A stretch of DNA of 64,000 bases from Paenibacillus sp. BIHB 4019 (GTDB taxonomy: Bacteria > Bacillota > Bacilli > Paenibacillales > Paenibacillaceae), in contig NZ_CP016808.1 in the NCBI RefSeq assembly GCF_002741035.1, forward strand, positions 4,450,501-4,514,500, in the 5' to 3' direction. The notes beneath the pieces are model-generated. The model did not search any database. It worked only from the letters and a program-made list of their open reading frames with translations, and was not told where the DNA came from. Positions 1-8,565 of this stretch are shown piece after piece. How positions within the stretch are numbered: the stretch's first letter is position 1; each line of letters starts with the position of its first letter. The position numbers were made by a program, and so were the translations under genes.

Positions 1-768
1 CCTAATGGCATGATGTTTGATGCTGACGGGAATCTTATTGTGACCGATGTACAGAAAGGCCTGCTGAAGGTATCTCCAGCAGGAGAGGTAGAGGTGCTTG
101 CCGATTCGGTCGATGGCGAGCCGATTTATTTAGCCAATGAGCTTGATATCGCGAAGGATGGCACGGTTTATTTTTCAGATACATCGAATTATGGCAAGGT
201 GAGCTTTAAGGAGTTGGCGGAAAACAAGCCGCACGGACGGCTGCTGAAATATGATCCAGCGACGAAGCAAACCTCGGTGCTGCTGGACGGTCTTTATTTT
301 GCCAATGGAATTGCGCTGTCTGCTGATGAGGATTTTGTGCTGGTGGCGGAGTCGTATCACTATCAGATGACCCGTTATTGGCTTGCGGGCGAGAAGCAGG
401 GGACGGCGGATATTTTTGCTGAAAATATGGCGGGCTTCCCGGACAATGTAACGCGCGATGCACAAGGGAACTTCTGGGTCGGCATTTTCACGACCCGCTT
501 GGCGTTTGCCGATCAAATGCACAGCAGCCCGTGGCTGGCTGGCCTGATGGCTAAAGTGCCGCAAGCGCTGCTTAATGGTGCCAGCGCCCCGGTGAAGCAT
601 GGGCTTGTCGCCAAATACAGCCCGCAAGGGGAGCTGCTTGAGAGCTGGCATGACCCGGAGGGCACGCTTTATGGCATAACGACAGCGGTCAATCATAACG
701 GCTATTTATATATCGGGACAGCGCCGGGCGGCAGCGAAGGCGTGTATCGCGTGCCTTTGTCCAAGTAA
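1..768 (+). CDS. Strictosidine synthase/SMP-30-like lactonase, 5'-truncated
   Basis: The reading frame is open from base 1, so the gene starts outside the window and only the C-terminal 255 residues are visible. The first residues, PNGMMFD, match the blade signature RPNGLAFD of the strictosidine-synthase-like six-bladed beta-propeller family. Further blades are seen as LANELDIAKDGTVYFSDTS, LYFANGIALSADEDFVLVAE and FPDNVTRDAQGNFWVG. Family members are mostly lactonase-type or arylesterase-like hydrolases, and the bacterial substrates are largely unknown. The family call is good; the substrate cannot be told. It stands alone, about 190 bases before the next gene. Confidence 0.8.
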   Translation, partial: PNGMMFDADGNLIVTDVQKGLLKVSPAGEVEVLADSVDGEPIYLANELDIAKDGTVYFSDTSNYGKVSFKELAENKPHGRLLKYDPATKQTSVLLDGLYFANGIALSADEDFVLVAESYHYQMTRYWLAGEKQGTADIFAENMAGFPDNVTRDAQGNFWVGIFTTRLAFADQMHSSPWLAGLMAKVPQALLNGASAPVKHGLVAKYSPQGELLESWHDPEGTLYGITTAVNHNGYLYIGTAPGGSEGVYRVPLSK

Positions 769-960
769 ACTTCCAAAGAGCCCCGACTTTTCTGCGCGCC
801 CAGAGCCACTCGTTTTCGTATTCATTATTTAAATTGGAAAATCAATAATCTCTATTAGACGGCAGCAGGAAACAGGTGATAAGGTGAATTTAACTTAATT
901 CATATTATAATCATGTGAATAGTGGTATATCGACCTTTTATCCTGAGAGGAGCAACAAGC

Positions 961-2025
961 ATGAAATTTGCTTTATTCAGCTTGCTGATGAATATTCCCA
1001 ATGCCGTCACTGGAGAGGCGCTCACCACGCAGCAAAAATTTCAAAATGTGCTAAATCAGGCGGTGCTGGCAGAAAAGCTTGGCTTTGACGCTTATGGGGT
1101 GGGGGAGCGGCATGGCGCGCCGTTTTTGTCCTCGTCGCCTCCTGTCATTCTCACTGCGATTGCCGCCAGAACGTCGCGCATTCGTCTGCTTACGACGGTT
1201 ACCGTATTGAGCGTGCTTGACCCGGTGCGCGTAGCCGAGGATTATGCGACGCTGGACCATCTGTCCGGCGGGCGGCTGGAGCTCATTATTGGCAAGGGAA
1301 ATGATCCGCGGCATTATCCGCTGTTTGGCATTACGGAAGAGGAGCAGTGGGAATCGATGGCGGAGCGGTATGCCCTGCTTAATCGGCTATGGACCGAGGA
1401 AGAGGTAAGCTGGGAAGGTCGCTACCGCACTCCGCTCGACAAGGTGACGACGCAGCCGCGTCCCTTCCAAGCCCGCATTCCAATCTGGCATGGGAGCGCA
1501 TCGAGCCCGCTATCAACGGAGCTGGCGGCTAAATACGGCGAGCCGATTTTTTCCTCCAACAGCTTTCATCCACAGGCGAAATATAAGGCGCTGATTGATC
1601 ATTACCGCGAGCGCTGGGCATTTTACGGGCATGATCCAAAGAATGCGGTCGTTGGTTCGGGAGCAGGCAGCTTATATTTGGCGGACACGAATGAGGAGGC
1701 GGTTCGGCGCTACCGCCCCTATTATAACGCCTTCCAGTCGACGGATTCTGCGAAGCATAATCAATCGCCGTTCAAGGATTTGGAGGATAATATTGCGAAT
1801 GGGCCCGCCCTTGTCGGCAGTGCGGAGCATGTGATTGAGAAGATTTTGAATTATCAACAAGCGTTTGGGCACGAGGTGCTGAGCATAAGCGTGGATGGGC
1901 TGACGGAGGCGGAGCAGCGCGAGCAGATGGAGCGTTTTGCCGCGGATGTCATTCCGGTATTAAAGCGGGAAATTCCGAGCAAGGTTTGGGAAGGCAAGCC
2001 GTTATTCTCGTACCAGAAGGTCTGA
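961..2025 (+). CDS. LLM-class flavin-dependent oxidoreductase (luciferase-like)
   Basis: A 354-residue bacterial-luciferase-like monooxygenase. The N-terminus MKFALFSL, the segment GFDAYGVGERHG, the strand TSRIRLLTTVTVLSVLDPVRVAEDYATLDHLSGGRLELIIGKG and the C-terminal GSAEHVIEKI are typical of the FMN/F420 TIM-barrel family. Firmicutes members use FMNH2 supplied by a partner reductase. The ATG at 961 was preferred over an in-frame GTG 39 bases earlier because GAGAGGAG lies just upstream of it. The gene ends at a strong hairpin shared with the convergent regulator. The substrate is unknown; flavin-dependent oxidation of a small organic molecule is the safe description. Confidence 0.85.
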   Translation: MKFALFSLLMNIPNAVTGEALTTQQKFQNVLNQAVLAEKLGFDAYGVGERHGAPFLSSSPPVILTAIAARTSRIRLLTTVTVLSVLDPVRVAEDYATLDHLSGGRLELIIGKGNDPRHYPLFGITEEEQWESMAERYALLNRLWTEEEVSWEGRYRTPLDKVTTQPRPFQARIPIWHGSASSPLSTELAAKYGEPIFSSNSFHPQAKYKALIDHYRERWAFYGHDPKNAVVGSGAGSLYLADTNEEAVRRYRPYYNAFQSTDSAKHNQSPFKDLEDNIANGPALVGSAEHVIEKILNYQQAFGHEVLSISVDGLTEAEQREQMERFAADVIPVLKREIPSKVWEGKPLFSYQKV

Positions 2026-2054
2026 TAGTCAGGCAATACTGCAACATTTTGCCG

Positions 2055-2117
2055 TCAAACCAAGCAAAGCCAAGAGGAATTTCCTCTTGGCTTTGCTTGG
2101 TTTGAAACGGTTTTTTT
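2055..2117. terminator. Bidirectional intrinsic terminator
   Basis: A perfect 25-base inverted repeat (arms 2055-2079 and 2081-2105, one base between them) is followed by a T-run at 2111-2117. It sits between a plus-strand gene and a convergent minus-strand gene and probably serves both. Confidence 0.88.
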
Positions 2118-2141
2118 CACATTCTATGGCAGCTGGTGAAG

Positions 2142-3215
2142 CTAGTCAAATAAGATTAGCTCGACTTCAATGACGGTTTGCTGCGGCAAATATTCTCCCT
2201 CCATTTGCGATTTAAGCAAGGTGACAGCTGCTTGGGCAAGCCGATTTTCGTTTTGGCTGACATAGGAAATGCCCGGCAGGTCGGGATTATCGAAGGAGAC
2301 GATTTCGGTTTCCCGGCGGTCAAGCTTTCCAAGCGATTGATACGCAATTTGAGCCGTTTCGGCGGATAAAGCGTAGATGGCGCTCACCTCGGGATGAAGG
2401 CTTAGGAACGCCGTGACGTATGGCTCGGCTTGGTCTGTACGTAAAATATCGAGCGGAACATGGCACCACAGTGTTTTGTCAATGGAGATACGTTTATCGA
2501 TATATGCCTTCTCAAAGCCCAGCGTGCGGTCTTCAATCGCTGTATTCGTATTGTCGGGCGAGATTAAAGCAATATTTTGATGCCCTTTGCTCAATAAATA
2601 ATTGATCGTCTCATAGGACCCGGCTGCGTTATCTGAAATAATTTGATAAGTATCAATGTTTCGCAGGTAACGGTCAATAAAAACAAAGGGAAACTTATCG
2701 AGCGATAATCGCAGCAGCGATTCGTTGTATTTCTCGTCCTCGGTAGGGAAAACGATAATTCCCTTTACCCCGATTTCGGTCAATTTGTTAATCGCTTTTG
2801 ACTCTTCCACAGAAGACTCCCTCGTAATATGCAAAATCGTCTGGTACCCGGCTTCCTTCGCATGAAGCTCTACGTAATCGACCAGCTTTTGAATGACCTT
2901 CGTCTTTAGAGTAGGAATAATAAACCCAATAATGTCATTCAAACCTTCGGCAGGCGGACGGCGCTGCAGCTCCGTTTTTACGCTGAGGGCCTCATCGTTC
3001 ACTTGAGCGACGAAGGTGCCCTTTCCTTGTATACGGGTGATCAGTCCTTCCTCCGCCAGCGAGATCAATGCATTTTTCACCGTTATTTTGCTGACCCGGA
3101 ATTCCTCCATAATTTCTTGCTCGGAAGGCACTCTGTCCTTGTAGCGCAATTCGCCTGTTAAAATCCGCTCTCTGTAATAGCTTTGTATTTGTTTGTATAA
3201 AGGCAATTTGCCCAT
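2142..3215 (-). CDS. GntR/LacI-hybrid transcriptional repressor (AraR type)
   Basis: The first ~70 residues form a GntR winged helix (LPLYKQIQSYYRERI, then PSEQEIMEEFRVSKITVKNAL and ITRIQGKGTFV). The remaining ~280 form a LacI-like periplasmic-binding sensor domain. This architecture is that of Bacillus AraR, the arabinose repressor. The ATG at 3215 was chosen over the GTG at 3224 because GAGGTGG (about 3220-3226) is correctly spaced only for the ATG. The gene is divergent from a binding-protein/permease/GH43 operon, so it most likely represses that operon until an arabino-sugar binds. An 18-base palindrome in the shared promoter region is a candidate operator. The effector is inferred from the neighbours. 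Confidence 0.85.
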   Translation of the reverse strand: MGKLPLYKQIQSYYRERILTGELRYKDRVPSEQEIMEEFRVSKITVKNALISLAEEGLITRIQGKGTFVAQVNDEALSVKTELQRRPPAEGLNDIIGFIIPTLKTKVIQKLVDYVELHAKEAGYQTILHITRESSVEESKAINKLTEIGVKGIIVFPTEDEKYNESLLRLSLDKFPFVFIDRYLRNIDTYQIISDNAAGSYETINYLLSKGHQNIALISPDNTNTAIEDRTLGFEKAYIDKRISIDKTLWCHVPLDILRTDQAEPYVTAFLSLHPEVSAIYALSAETAQIAYQSLGKLDRRETEIVSFDNPDLPGISYVSQNENRLAQAAVTLLKSQMEGEYLPQQTVIEVELILFD

Positions 3216-3298
3216 TGGCGCCACCTCAAAAGGTAAGATAATTATAATATAGCATCAAACTAGAGGGAGTTAAAAGAAAAATATAATTAAGTGATTTT

Positions 3299-3316
3299 TA
3301 TAACCAATTGGTTATA
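3299..3316. promoter_or_regulatory. 18-base palindrome, candidate operator of the AraR-type repressor
   Basis: TATAACCAATTGGTTATA is a perfect palindrome in the intergenic space between the divergent regulator and the sugar-transport operon. It is A+T-rich at the ends with a CCAATTGG core, as expected for a dimeric repressor. Binding by the adjacent gene's product is inferred. Confidence 0.55.
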
Positions 3317-3349
3317 TAATATCATTATTTTTTATTCTATAATCCAAAT

Positions 3350-3363
3350 AGAAAGCGGTTACA
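3350..3363 (+). promoter_or_regulatory. cre-like site (CcpA carbon catabolite control)
   Basis: AGAAAGCGGTTACA matches the Bacillus cre consensus TGNAARCGNWWWCA at every defined position except the first T. It lies about 40 bases before the binding-protein start, where CcpA repression of a sugar operon would be expected. Confidence 0.55.
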
Positions 3364-3404
3364 ATTCGAAATGCCCATCCATAACTAAAGCGGAGGTCAA
3401 CAAA

Positions 3405-4751
3405 ATGAGAAAAGTGAAAGCGTTATCAATGGCGAGTACCTTGTTTTTGGCAGTAACGATGTTATCTGGTTGCGGAAGTGCAAGCAATGGCAATGAGGAT
3501 TCCTCCCAGACAGGTGCATCTCCATCGGAGCAGGCGTCCGCTCCTGCTAAAACAGACACAGGCGCGAAAGTTACGCTGAGCGTCGTTCACTACATGGTTG
3601 AGAAGCCGAAGGTAGATACCTTCAAGAAGCTGACAGACAAATTCACTGAGCTGAATCCAAACGTAAGCTTCGATATCTCGGTTATGCCGGTAGATAAATA
3701 CAACGATAACATTAAGTTGAAGGTCAGCGCAGGAGATACGCCTGACATTATATTTGGACGCCCTGCAGGCATGGTTGACATGACGAAGGCCGGAGCCTTC
3801 CTGGACGTCACGAATGAGGCTTTTGTTAAAAGGGTCGACCCGGCCTATATTCCAAATGTCACTTATGAAGGCAAAGTATACGGGTTGCCGATTGACTTGA
3901 TGACGAATGCCGTCATTTACAACAAGGATTTATTTAAAGAGGCAGGCGTTGAGGTGCCGAAAACCTATTCGGAGCTGCTGAAGGCTGCGGAGACGCTGCA
4001 ATCCAAAGGGATTACGCCATTTGCAGCCTCATGGAAGGATGGAGCTTCCTACATGAGCTTTATGTGGCCGGACATGTGGGGGACGCTGCTCGTGAACAAC
4101 CCTGATTATGCGAGCAAAATTATAGCGGGCGAAAAAAGCTTCTCGGACGTTGCTGGATATAAGGACTTCCTGCAGCGGGTAAACCAGCTTAGCGCCTATG
4201 CGAACAGCGACGCGAAAGATATTGATTATGACCGTTCCCTGCAATATTTTGCACAAGGCAAAGCAGCGATGGATATTATGGGCAGCTTTGCGATTGGCAG
4301 CATTCGCAGTTACAATCCGAGCGGCAATTTCGGAGTGTTTATGTACCCGGCGACTGATAATCCTGAAGACAACTACATGACGTATTCCACGGATGACACA
4401 TGGATGATCGGGGCCAAATCGGCGAATGTCGAGCTGGCGAAAAAATTCTTTGATTTTATGGCCTCCGATGAGGGAGCGCAAATTTGGGCGGATGGCGTAC
4501 AGACGATCAGCACCATCTCCAAAGATATTAAACCAGCGCAGCAGGACCCGATCTCGGCTGAGTTCCAAGCCGTTTTCCAATCCGGAAAAATTGTCAACAA
4601 TCAGGTGAAGCCGCTTTGGTACGGCCAATATGACGATACATGGCAAAAAGTGATGACCTTCTTCCTCGTAACCGACCCTGCCGAGCGCAATGTGGATGAG
4701 ACGATTAAGAAGCTCGACGATGGCTTTGCAAAAATCAATAAAATGAATTAA
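3405..4751 (+). CDS. Sugar ABC transporter substrate-binding lipoprotein
   Basis: A 448-residue family-1 extracellular solute-binding protein. The N-terminus (MRKVKALSM) leads into a hydrophobic segment and the lipobox LSGC, so it is a membrane-anchored lipoprotein. The fold is supported by DTPDIIFG, YGLPIDLMTNAVIYNKDLF and WADGVQTIS. The start is the ATG at 3405 behind CGGAGG; the frame is open for another 114 bases upstream, but that extension would precede the signal peptide. It is followed by two permeases and a GH43 enzyme, with no ATPase, as usual for Firmicutes sugar importers that share MsmX-type ATPases. The likely cargo is arabino-oligosaccharides, inferred from the GH43 and AraR-type neighbours. 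Confidence 0.9.
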   Translation: MRKVKALSMASTLFLAVTMLSGCGSASNGNEDSSQTGASPSEQASAPAKTDTGAKVTLSVVHYMVEKPKVDTFKKLTDKFTELNPNVSFDISVMPVDKYNDNIKLKVSAGDTPDIIFGRPAGMVDMTKAGAFLDVTNEAFVKRVDPAYIPNVTYEGKVYGLPIDLMTNAVIYNKDLFKEAGVEVPKTYSELLKAAETLQSKGITPFAASWKDGASYMSFMWPDMWGTLLVNNPDYASKIIAGEKSFSDVAGYKDFLQRVNQLSAYANSDAKDIDYDRSLQYFAQGKAAMDIMGSFAIGSIRSYNPSGNFGVFMYPATDNPEDNYMTYSTDDTWMIGAKSANVELAKKFFDFMASDEGAQIWADGVQTISTISKDIKPAQQDPISAEFQAVFQSGKIVNNQVKPLWYGQYDDTWQKVMTFFLVTDPAERNVDETIKKLDDGFAKINKMN

Positions 4752-4757
4752 CAGCTC

Positions 4758-4800
4758 GAGCTTTTCGGCGCTTGAATCGCATAGGGGCGCCGAAAAGCTC
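4758..4800 (+). promoter_or_regulatory. Intercistronic stem-loop after the binding-protein gene
   Basis: A perfect 14-base inverted repeat (4758-4771 and 4787-4800) with a 15-base loop lies between the binding-protein stop and the first permease. No strong T-run follows. Such hairpins often protect the upstream message, giving more binding protein than permease. It could also be a leaky terminator. Confidence 0.6.
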
Positions 4801-4832
4801 TATATTCTTATTAAAGATTTGGCGGTGAGTGG

Positions 4833-5690
4833 ATGAAGAGACTATACAAAAACAACCTCGTAACCTTTACGTTCCTGATTCCGGCTCTTTTATTTTTTTC
4901 TTTAGTTGTCATTTTCCCCTTTTTCCGCGGGCTGAACATTGCGTTTACCAATTGGGATGGCATAAGCCCAACCTATGACTATGTTGGCTTGCGCAACCTC
5001 AAGCTGCTGTTCAGCGACACCGATGCTATCGAGCCGATTAAAAATACGTTGTTTTTCGCTTTTTCCACGACGTTTCTCGTCAACGTGTTGGGTCTGTTGC
5101 TAGCCGTGGCGCTCAATACCAAATTCAAAGGGGTCAACCTGTTAAAGACGTTCATATTTATGCCGATGGTCATCAGCCTTGTGTTGGCCTCCATTATTTG
5201 GCGCTATATTTACAGTGATATTTATCCGATTCTATTCCACACCGATAGCGGTCTGCTTGGCAATCCTTCAACTGTCATGCTGGGCATTGTCATCATTGCT
5301 GTCTGGAAAGAGGTAGGTCTTGCGATGGTCATCTATTATGCGGGCCTGCAAACCATTCCCAAAGACATGTATGAATCGGCCCGCATTGATGGAGCTGGCA
5401 TCGTACAGCAGTTCCGCAGCATTACAATTCCATTGCTGATGCCTGCCTTTACGTACTGCATTCCTTTGTGGCTCGGTACGGGCTTGAGGCAATTCGATTA
5501 TTCGATGGTTGCGACAAAAGGCGGTCCAGGAACGTCTTCCCAGACGATGGCTATGTATGTCTACAATTACGAATTCCCTTATTTCAAGGCAGGCTACGGG
5601 CAGATGTCCGCCATTGTGCTTTTCGCGTTCATTCTCTTTATTACCGTTCTCGTTACCGGCTATTTCCGCAGAAGGGAGGTGGAATATTGA
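4833..5690 (+). CDS. Sugar ABC transporter permease, MalF/UgpA type
   Basis: A 285-residue integral membrane protein with about six hydrophobic segments, beginning with LVTFTFLIPALLFFSLVVIF. It carries the EAA loop contacting the ATPase (YESARIDGAGIVQQFRSITIPLL). GGTGAGTGG precedes the ATG. The stop overlaps the TTG start of the second permease, so the two are translationally coupled and probably form a heterodimer. Confidence 0.9.
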   Translation: MKRLYKNNLVTFTFLIPALLFFSLVVIFPFFRGLNIAFTNWDGISPTYDYVGLRNLKLLFSDTDAIEPIKNTLFFAFSTTFLVNVLGLLLAVALNTKFKGVNLLKTFIFMPMVISLVLASIIWRYIYSDIYPILFHTDSGLLGNPSTVMLGIVIIAVWKEVGLAMVIYYAGLQTIPKDMYESARIDGAGIVQQFRSITIPLLMPAFTYCIPLWLGTGLRQFDYSMVATKGGPGTSSQTMAMYVYNYEFPYFKAGYGQMSAIVLFAFILFITVLVTGYFRRREVEY

Positions 5691-6532
5691 ACACATCGCG
5701 AGCTGCCAAGCAATCTAAGTGGGTGGAACGAATGCGCATTGCTATCCTTTATGCAATCGGCCTGCTGTTCTTGTTCCCCTTCTATATCGCAATTGTCTAT
5801 TCCATTAAGACGCCGATGGAGACGGCCGAAAGTCCGCTCAGCTTTCCCAAGCACATTTCCTGGAGCAATTATGCGGATGCCATTGAAGCCTCCAACTTTT
5901 TCCTTGCGCTTCGCAACAGCGTGGTGACAACATCGGCGACGGTTGCTCTGACGATTCTCGTCTGCTCCATGGGAGCCTACGTCATTGCCCGAAACAATAA
6001 CCGCTTCTATACGTTTTTCTATTATTTATTTATGTCGAGCATTATGCTGCCGTTTCAGGTGCTGATGTTTCCGCTATACAAAACCTGGGCGGACCTTCAT
6101 ATTTTGAATACGCTGCCGGGGCTCATCACCTCGTTGACGGGCGTGCAAATCGGTTATTTTTGCTTCCTGTATGTCGGCTTCATCAAGACGGTTCCAAGGG
6201 AGCTGGAGGAATCGGCTTTGCTGGACGGAGCTTCACGTTACCGGACTTTTTTTAGCATTATTTTTCCGCTCCTCAAGCCTATTAACATGACGATCATCGT
6301 ACTTAGCGCCTTGGGGGCGTGGAATGATTTCATTGTTTCTATGGTGCTTGTGCAGAAAAAAGCGGTTTCTACGCTGCCGCTCGTGCAATTCCAGTTTTTC
6401 GGCGAATATACGTCTCAGGTAAATATGGCATTCGCAGCTATTATCCTGTCCATGATTCCTATTATGATCTTCTACGGATTCGCTCAGCGCTATATTATTG
6501 GCGGCGTAACGGCGGGCGCGGTAAAAGGCTAA
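5687..6532 (+). CDS. Sugar ABC transporter permease, MalG/UgpE type
   Basis: A 281-residue membrane protein whose EAA loop is seen as LEESALLDGASRYRTFFSIIFPLLKP, and whose C-terminus (QRYIIGGVTAGAVKG) is the family's usual ending. The start is the TTG at 5687: GGGAGGTGG lies just before it, and it overlaps the previous stop in the sequence ATTGA. The same frame is open much further upstream, but that part is the shadow of the first permease. It is the partner of the upstream permease. Confidence 0.88.
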   Translation: MNTSRAAKQSKWVERMRIAILYAIGLLFLFPFYIAIVYSIKTPMETAESPLSFPKHISWSNYADAIEASNFFLALRNSVVTTSATVALTILVCSMGAYVIARNNNRFYTFFYYLFMSSIMLPFQVLMFPLYKTWADLHILNTLPGLITSLTGVQIGYFCFLYVGFIKTVPRELEESALLDGASRYRTFFSIIFPLLKPINMTIIVLSALGAWNDFIVSMVLVQKKAVSTLPLVQFQFFGEYTSQVNMAFAAIILSMIPIMIFYGFAQRYIIGGVTAGAVKG

Positions 6533-6554
6533 CGACGAAATGAGGCTCACAACG

Positions 6555-7538
6555 ATGAAAGATGCAGCTAATCCAGTAAATACACAGCTTTTTCCTAATC
6601 CCTTTATCGAACAAAGAGCGGACCCGTGGGTTTACCGGCATTCGGACGGGTATTATTATTTTACAGCATCCGTGCCTGAATTCGACCGAATTGAGCTGCG
6701 CAGGGCAAAGGGGCTGACGGAGCTTGCCGGAAGTCCGCCAGTCGTTGTATGGACGAAGCCGGACATAGGGCCAATGAGCGCTTTAATCTGGGCACCGGAA
6801 ATCCATTTCATTGAAGAAAAATGGTACATCTATTTCGCGGCGGCGCCTTCGGAAGAAATCGTTGACGGCTTGTTCAACCATCGCATGTTTGTCCTTGAAA
6901 ATGCTTCGTCCAATCCGCTGGAAGGCGAATGGACAGAGAAGGGTCAAATCCGCACCGCTTGGGATACGTTCGCGCTTGATGCGACCAGCTTCTCTCATAA
7001 AGGCAAGCAGTTTTTGGTTTGGGCGCAGAAAGCGCCGCATGTTGCAGGGAATTCCAATTTGTACATTTCAGAGCTGGAAAATCCATGGACGCTGCGCGGC
7101 GAGCAGGTGCTATTGACGAAGCCGGAGCTTCCATGGGAAATGATAGGCTTCAAGGTGAACGAAGGGCCAGCAGTGCTAGAGCGAAACGGCAAGCTGTTTA
7201 TCACCTATTCCGCAAGCGCAACGGATCATCATTATTGCATGGGACTTCTGACAGCAAATGCGGACTGTGATCCGCTTGATGCGGCTGCTTGGAGCAAATC
7301 GCCACAGCCGGTGTTTCAGACGAGCGAGCGGACAGGACAATACGGACCTGGACATAGCTGCTTCACGGTTGCGGAGGACGAGATGGAGGATGTGCTTGTC
7401 TATCATGGCCGGAGTTATAAGGAGATTGTGGGCAATCCGCTGTATGACCCCAATCGCCATGCCAGAATAAAAAAAATCGACTGGGACGAGGATGGAAATC
7501 CGGTATTCGGTGAACCGGCAGCTGACGATCCTTCTTAA
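6555..7538 (+). CDS. GH43 glycosidase, arabinofuranosidase-like
   Basis: A five-bladed beta-propeller GH43 enzyme of about 327 residues. The catalytic triad is visible: general base Asp in RADPWVY, pKa-modulating Asp in ALDATSF, and general acid Glu in VNEGPAVL; WAPEIHF is also a family signature. The N-terminal pattern IEQRADP...GYYYFTASVPE..RIELRRA resembles exo-alpha-1,5-L-arabinofuranosidases (subfamily 26) as I remember them. There is no signal peptide, so it acts in the cytoplasm on imported oligosaccharides. ATG 6555 has TGAGG nine bases upstream; ATG 6540 is the alternative. It closes the transporter operon. Confidence 0.85.
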   Translation: MKDAANPVNTQLFPNPFIEQRADPWVYRHSDGYYYFTASVPEFDRIELRRAKGLTELAGSPPVVVWTKPDIGPMSALIWAPEIHFIEEKWYIYFAAAPSEEIVDGLFNHRMFVLENASSNPLEGEWTEKGQIRTAWDTFALDATSFSHKGKQFLVWAQKAPHVAGNSNLYISELENPWTLRGEQVLLTKPELPWEMIGFKVNEGPAVLERNGKLFITYSASATDHHYCMGLLTANADCDPLDAAAWSKSPQPVFQTSERTGQYGPGHSCFTVAEDEMEDVLVYHGRSYKEIVGNPLYDPNRHARIKKIDWDEDGNPVFGEPAADDPS

Positions 7539-7782
7539 TGCCTTTGTAATGATCAAAAAAATGAAGCTAGCCATGGAATGTCTTCAAACAGGGCGATTCA
7601 CAAACGATGATAGGGAAAAACGGGCTCATCCGCCTAGAACGGCTGGAGCCACGCTATCAATTCCTCGTTTAGTGTTCTAGCGGTTTGAAGACACTTCTTT
7701 TTTTGATTGCGGAATGGAGCGAGAGGTTTTGGTGCAGCTGCTATTTTCAACCCTTCATTGACGAATGGAGGATGGTTGTGAT
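7539..7782 (+). terminator. Structured 3' region with terminator hairpin; otherwise no gene seen
   Basis: TGTCTTCAAAC at 7579-7589 pairs with GTTTGAAGACA at 7683-7693, and the second arm is followed by a T-rich run (about 7694-7704). A nested pair lies inside: CCGCCTAGAAC near 7630 with GTTCTAGCGG, contiguous with the outer arm. This looks like a long-stem terminator of the sugar operon. No coding signal was seen. Confidence 0.5.
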
Positions 7783-7808
7783 TAAATTGTTTCAAAGGAA
7801 ACAATTTA
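7783..7808. promoter_or_regulatory. MarR-type operator copy 1
   Basis: A palindrome with perfect 11-base arms around the spacer AAAG; the core is ATTGTTTC-N4-GAAACAAT. It lies about 95 bases before the nitroreductase start. The same core recurs at 7847 and 8498. Confidence 0.75.
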
Positions 7809-7846
7809 TACGAGGTTTCGCAATTTAATTCTCTTTCTATAGCTGG

Positions 7847-7866
7847 ATTGTTTCCTTTGAAACAAA
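7847..7866. promoter_or_regulatory. MarR-type operator copy 2
   Basis: ATTGTTTC-CTTT-GAAACAAA, one mismatch from the palindrome of copies 1 and 3. It is 37 bases upstream of the nitroreductase start. Confidence 0.7.
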
Positions 7867-7902
7867 ATTTCTGGATTAAAAAAATAAAGGAGGAGTCTTA
7901 CA

Positions 7903-8463
7903 ATGAGCATTGCCGTTACAATTCGTGAAAGGCGGAGCATTCGGCACTTTAACGAAAAGCCGCTTGCGCCAGATATGCTGCTCCAATTGTTAAATGATGC
8001 TGTGTGGGCACCCAATCATGGGCTTAGGGAGCCTTGGCGCTTTATTGTAGCCGAGCGTATGGAGGCAAAAGCCAAGCTGGTCGACCTAATGATGGAGTCG
8101 ATGGGCCATATGAAACGTCTTAAGCTAATGCCTGGAAAGCTGAAGCAAATGATGATGCAGCATTACAGCAAAACCCCTGCATTTTTAATTGTTGTGATGA
8201 AAGCGGACAAGGATGCGCATAAGCAAGAGGAGGATTATGGAGCCGTCAGTTGCCTCATTCAAAACTTTCAACTATTGGCTTGGGAGCAAAGGATCGGGAT
8301 GGTTTGGTCGACGCTCGAATGTATTCATTCTCCTATATTTTCTGAAGGACTAGGTGTCAAAGCGGATGAGCGTATTGTTGGGATATTGCTAATGGGCTAT
8401 TACGATAAAATTCCGAAAGCAAAGTCGCGTACTCCTGCTGAAAAGAAGCTGACCATCCTGTAA
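7903..8463 (+). CDS. Nitroreductase-family FMN oxidoreductase
   Basis: A 186-residue nitroreductase-fold protein. The N-terminal RERRSIRHFNEKPL supplies the conserved Arg residues that hold FMN phosphate, followed by WAPNHGLREPWRFIV and, near the C-terminus, GVKADERIVGILLMGY. AAGGAGGAG lies before the ATG. Family members reduce nitro compounds, quinones or enones with NAD(P)H. Two copies of a palindromic operator in its promoter region, with a third before the downstream MarR gene, imply MarR control and induction by a toxic small molecule. Confidence 0.88.
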   Translation: MSIAVTIRERRSIRHFNEKPLAPDMLLQLLNDAVWAPNHGLREPWRFIVAERMEAKAKLVDLMMESMGHMKRLKLMPGKLKQMMMQHYSKTPAFLIVVMKADKDAHKQEEDYGAVSCLIQNFQLLAWEQRIGMVWSTLECIHSPIFSEGLGVKADERIVGILLMGYYDKIPKAKSRTPAEKKLTIL

Positions 8464-8497
8464 CCTGTAGCGGCAGAGCATCATTTTTATTATTCTA

Positions 8498-8517
8498 ATT
8501 GTTTCTTTGGAAACAAT
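8498..8517. promoter_or_regulatory. MarR-type operator copy 3 over the marR promoter
   Basis: ATTGTTTC-TTTG-GAAACAAT, a perfect palindrome. A TATAAT at 8526-8531 follows it, so the operator covers the -35 region of the MarR gene's promoter. This placement implies autorepression. Confidence 0.75.
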
Positions 8518-8565
8518 ATATGCGCTATAATGAAAGGAGTGAAGCTAACAAAGGATGGGTTAAGC

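Noticed and set aside
4029..4646. 205-codon minus-strand frame inside the sugar-binding protein gene
   Set aside because: Antisense shadow of a recognisable gene; composition follows from the opposite strand and there is no ribosome site.
5468..5686. Upstream extension of the second sugar permease frame
   Set aside because: It overlaps the first permease completely; TTG 5687 has the ribosome site and the coupled position.
8530..8565. Twelve extra N-terminal codons on the MarR regulator
   Set aside because: This ATG overlaps the TATAAT promoter element, so it is upstream of the transcription start.
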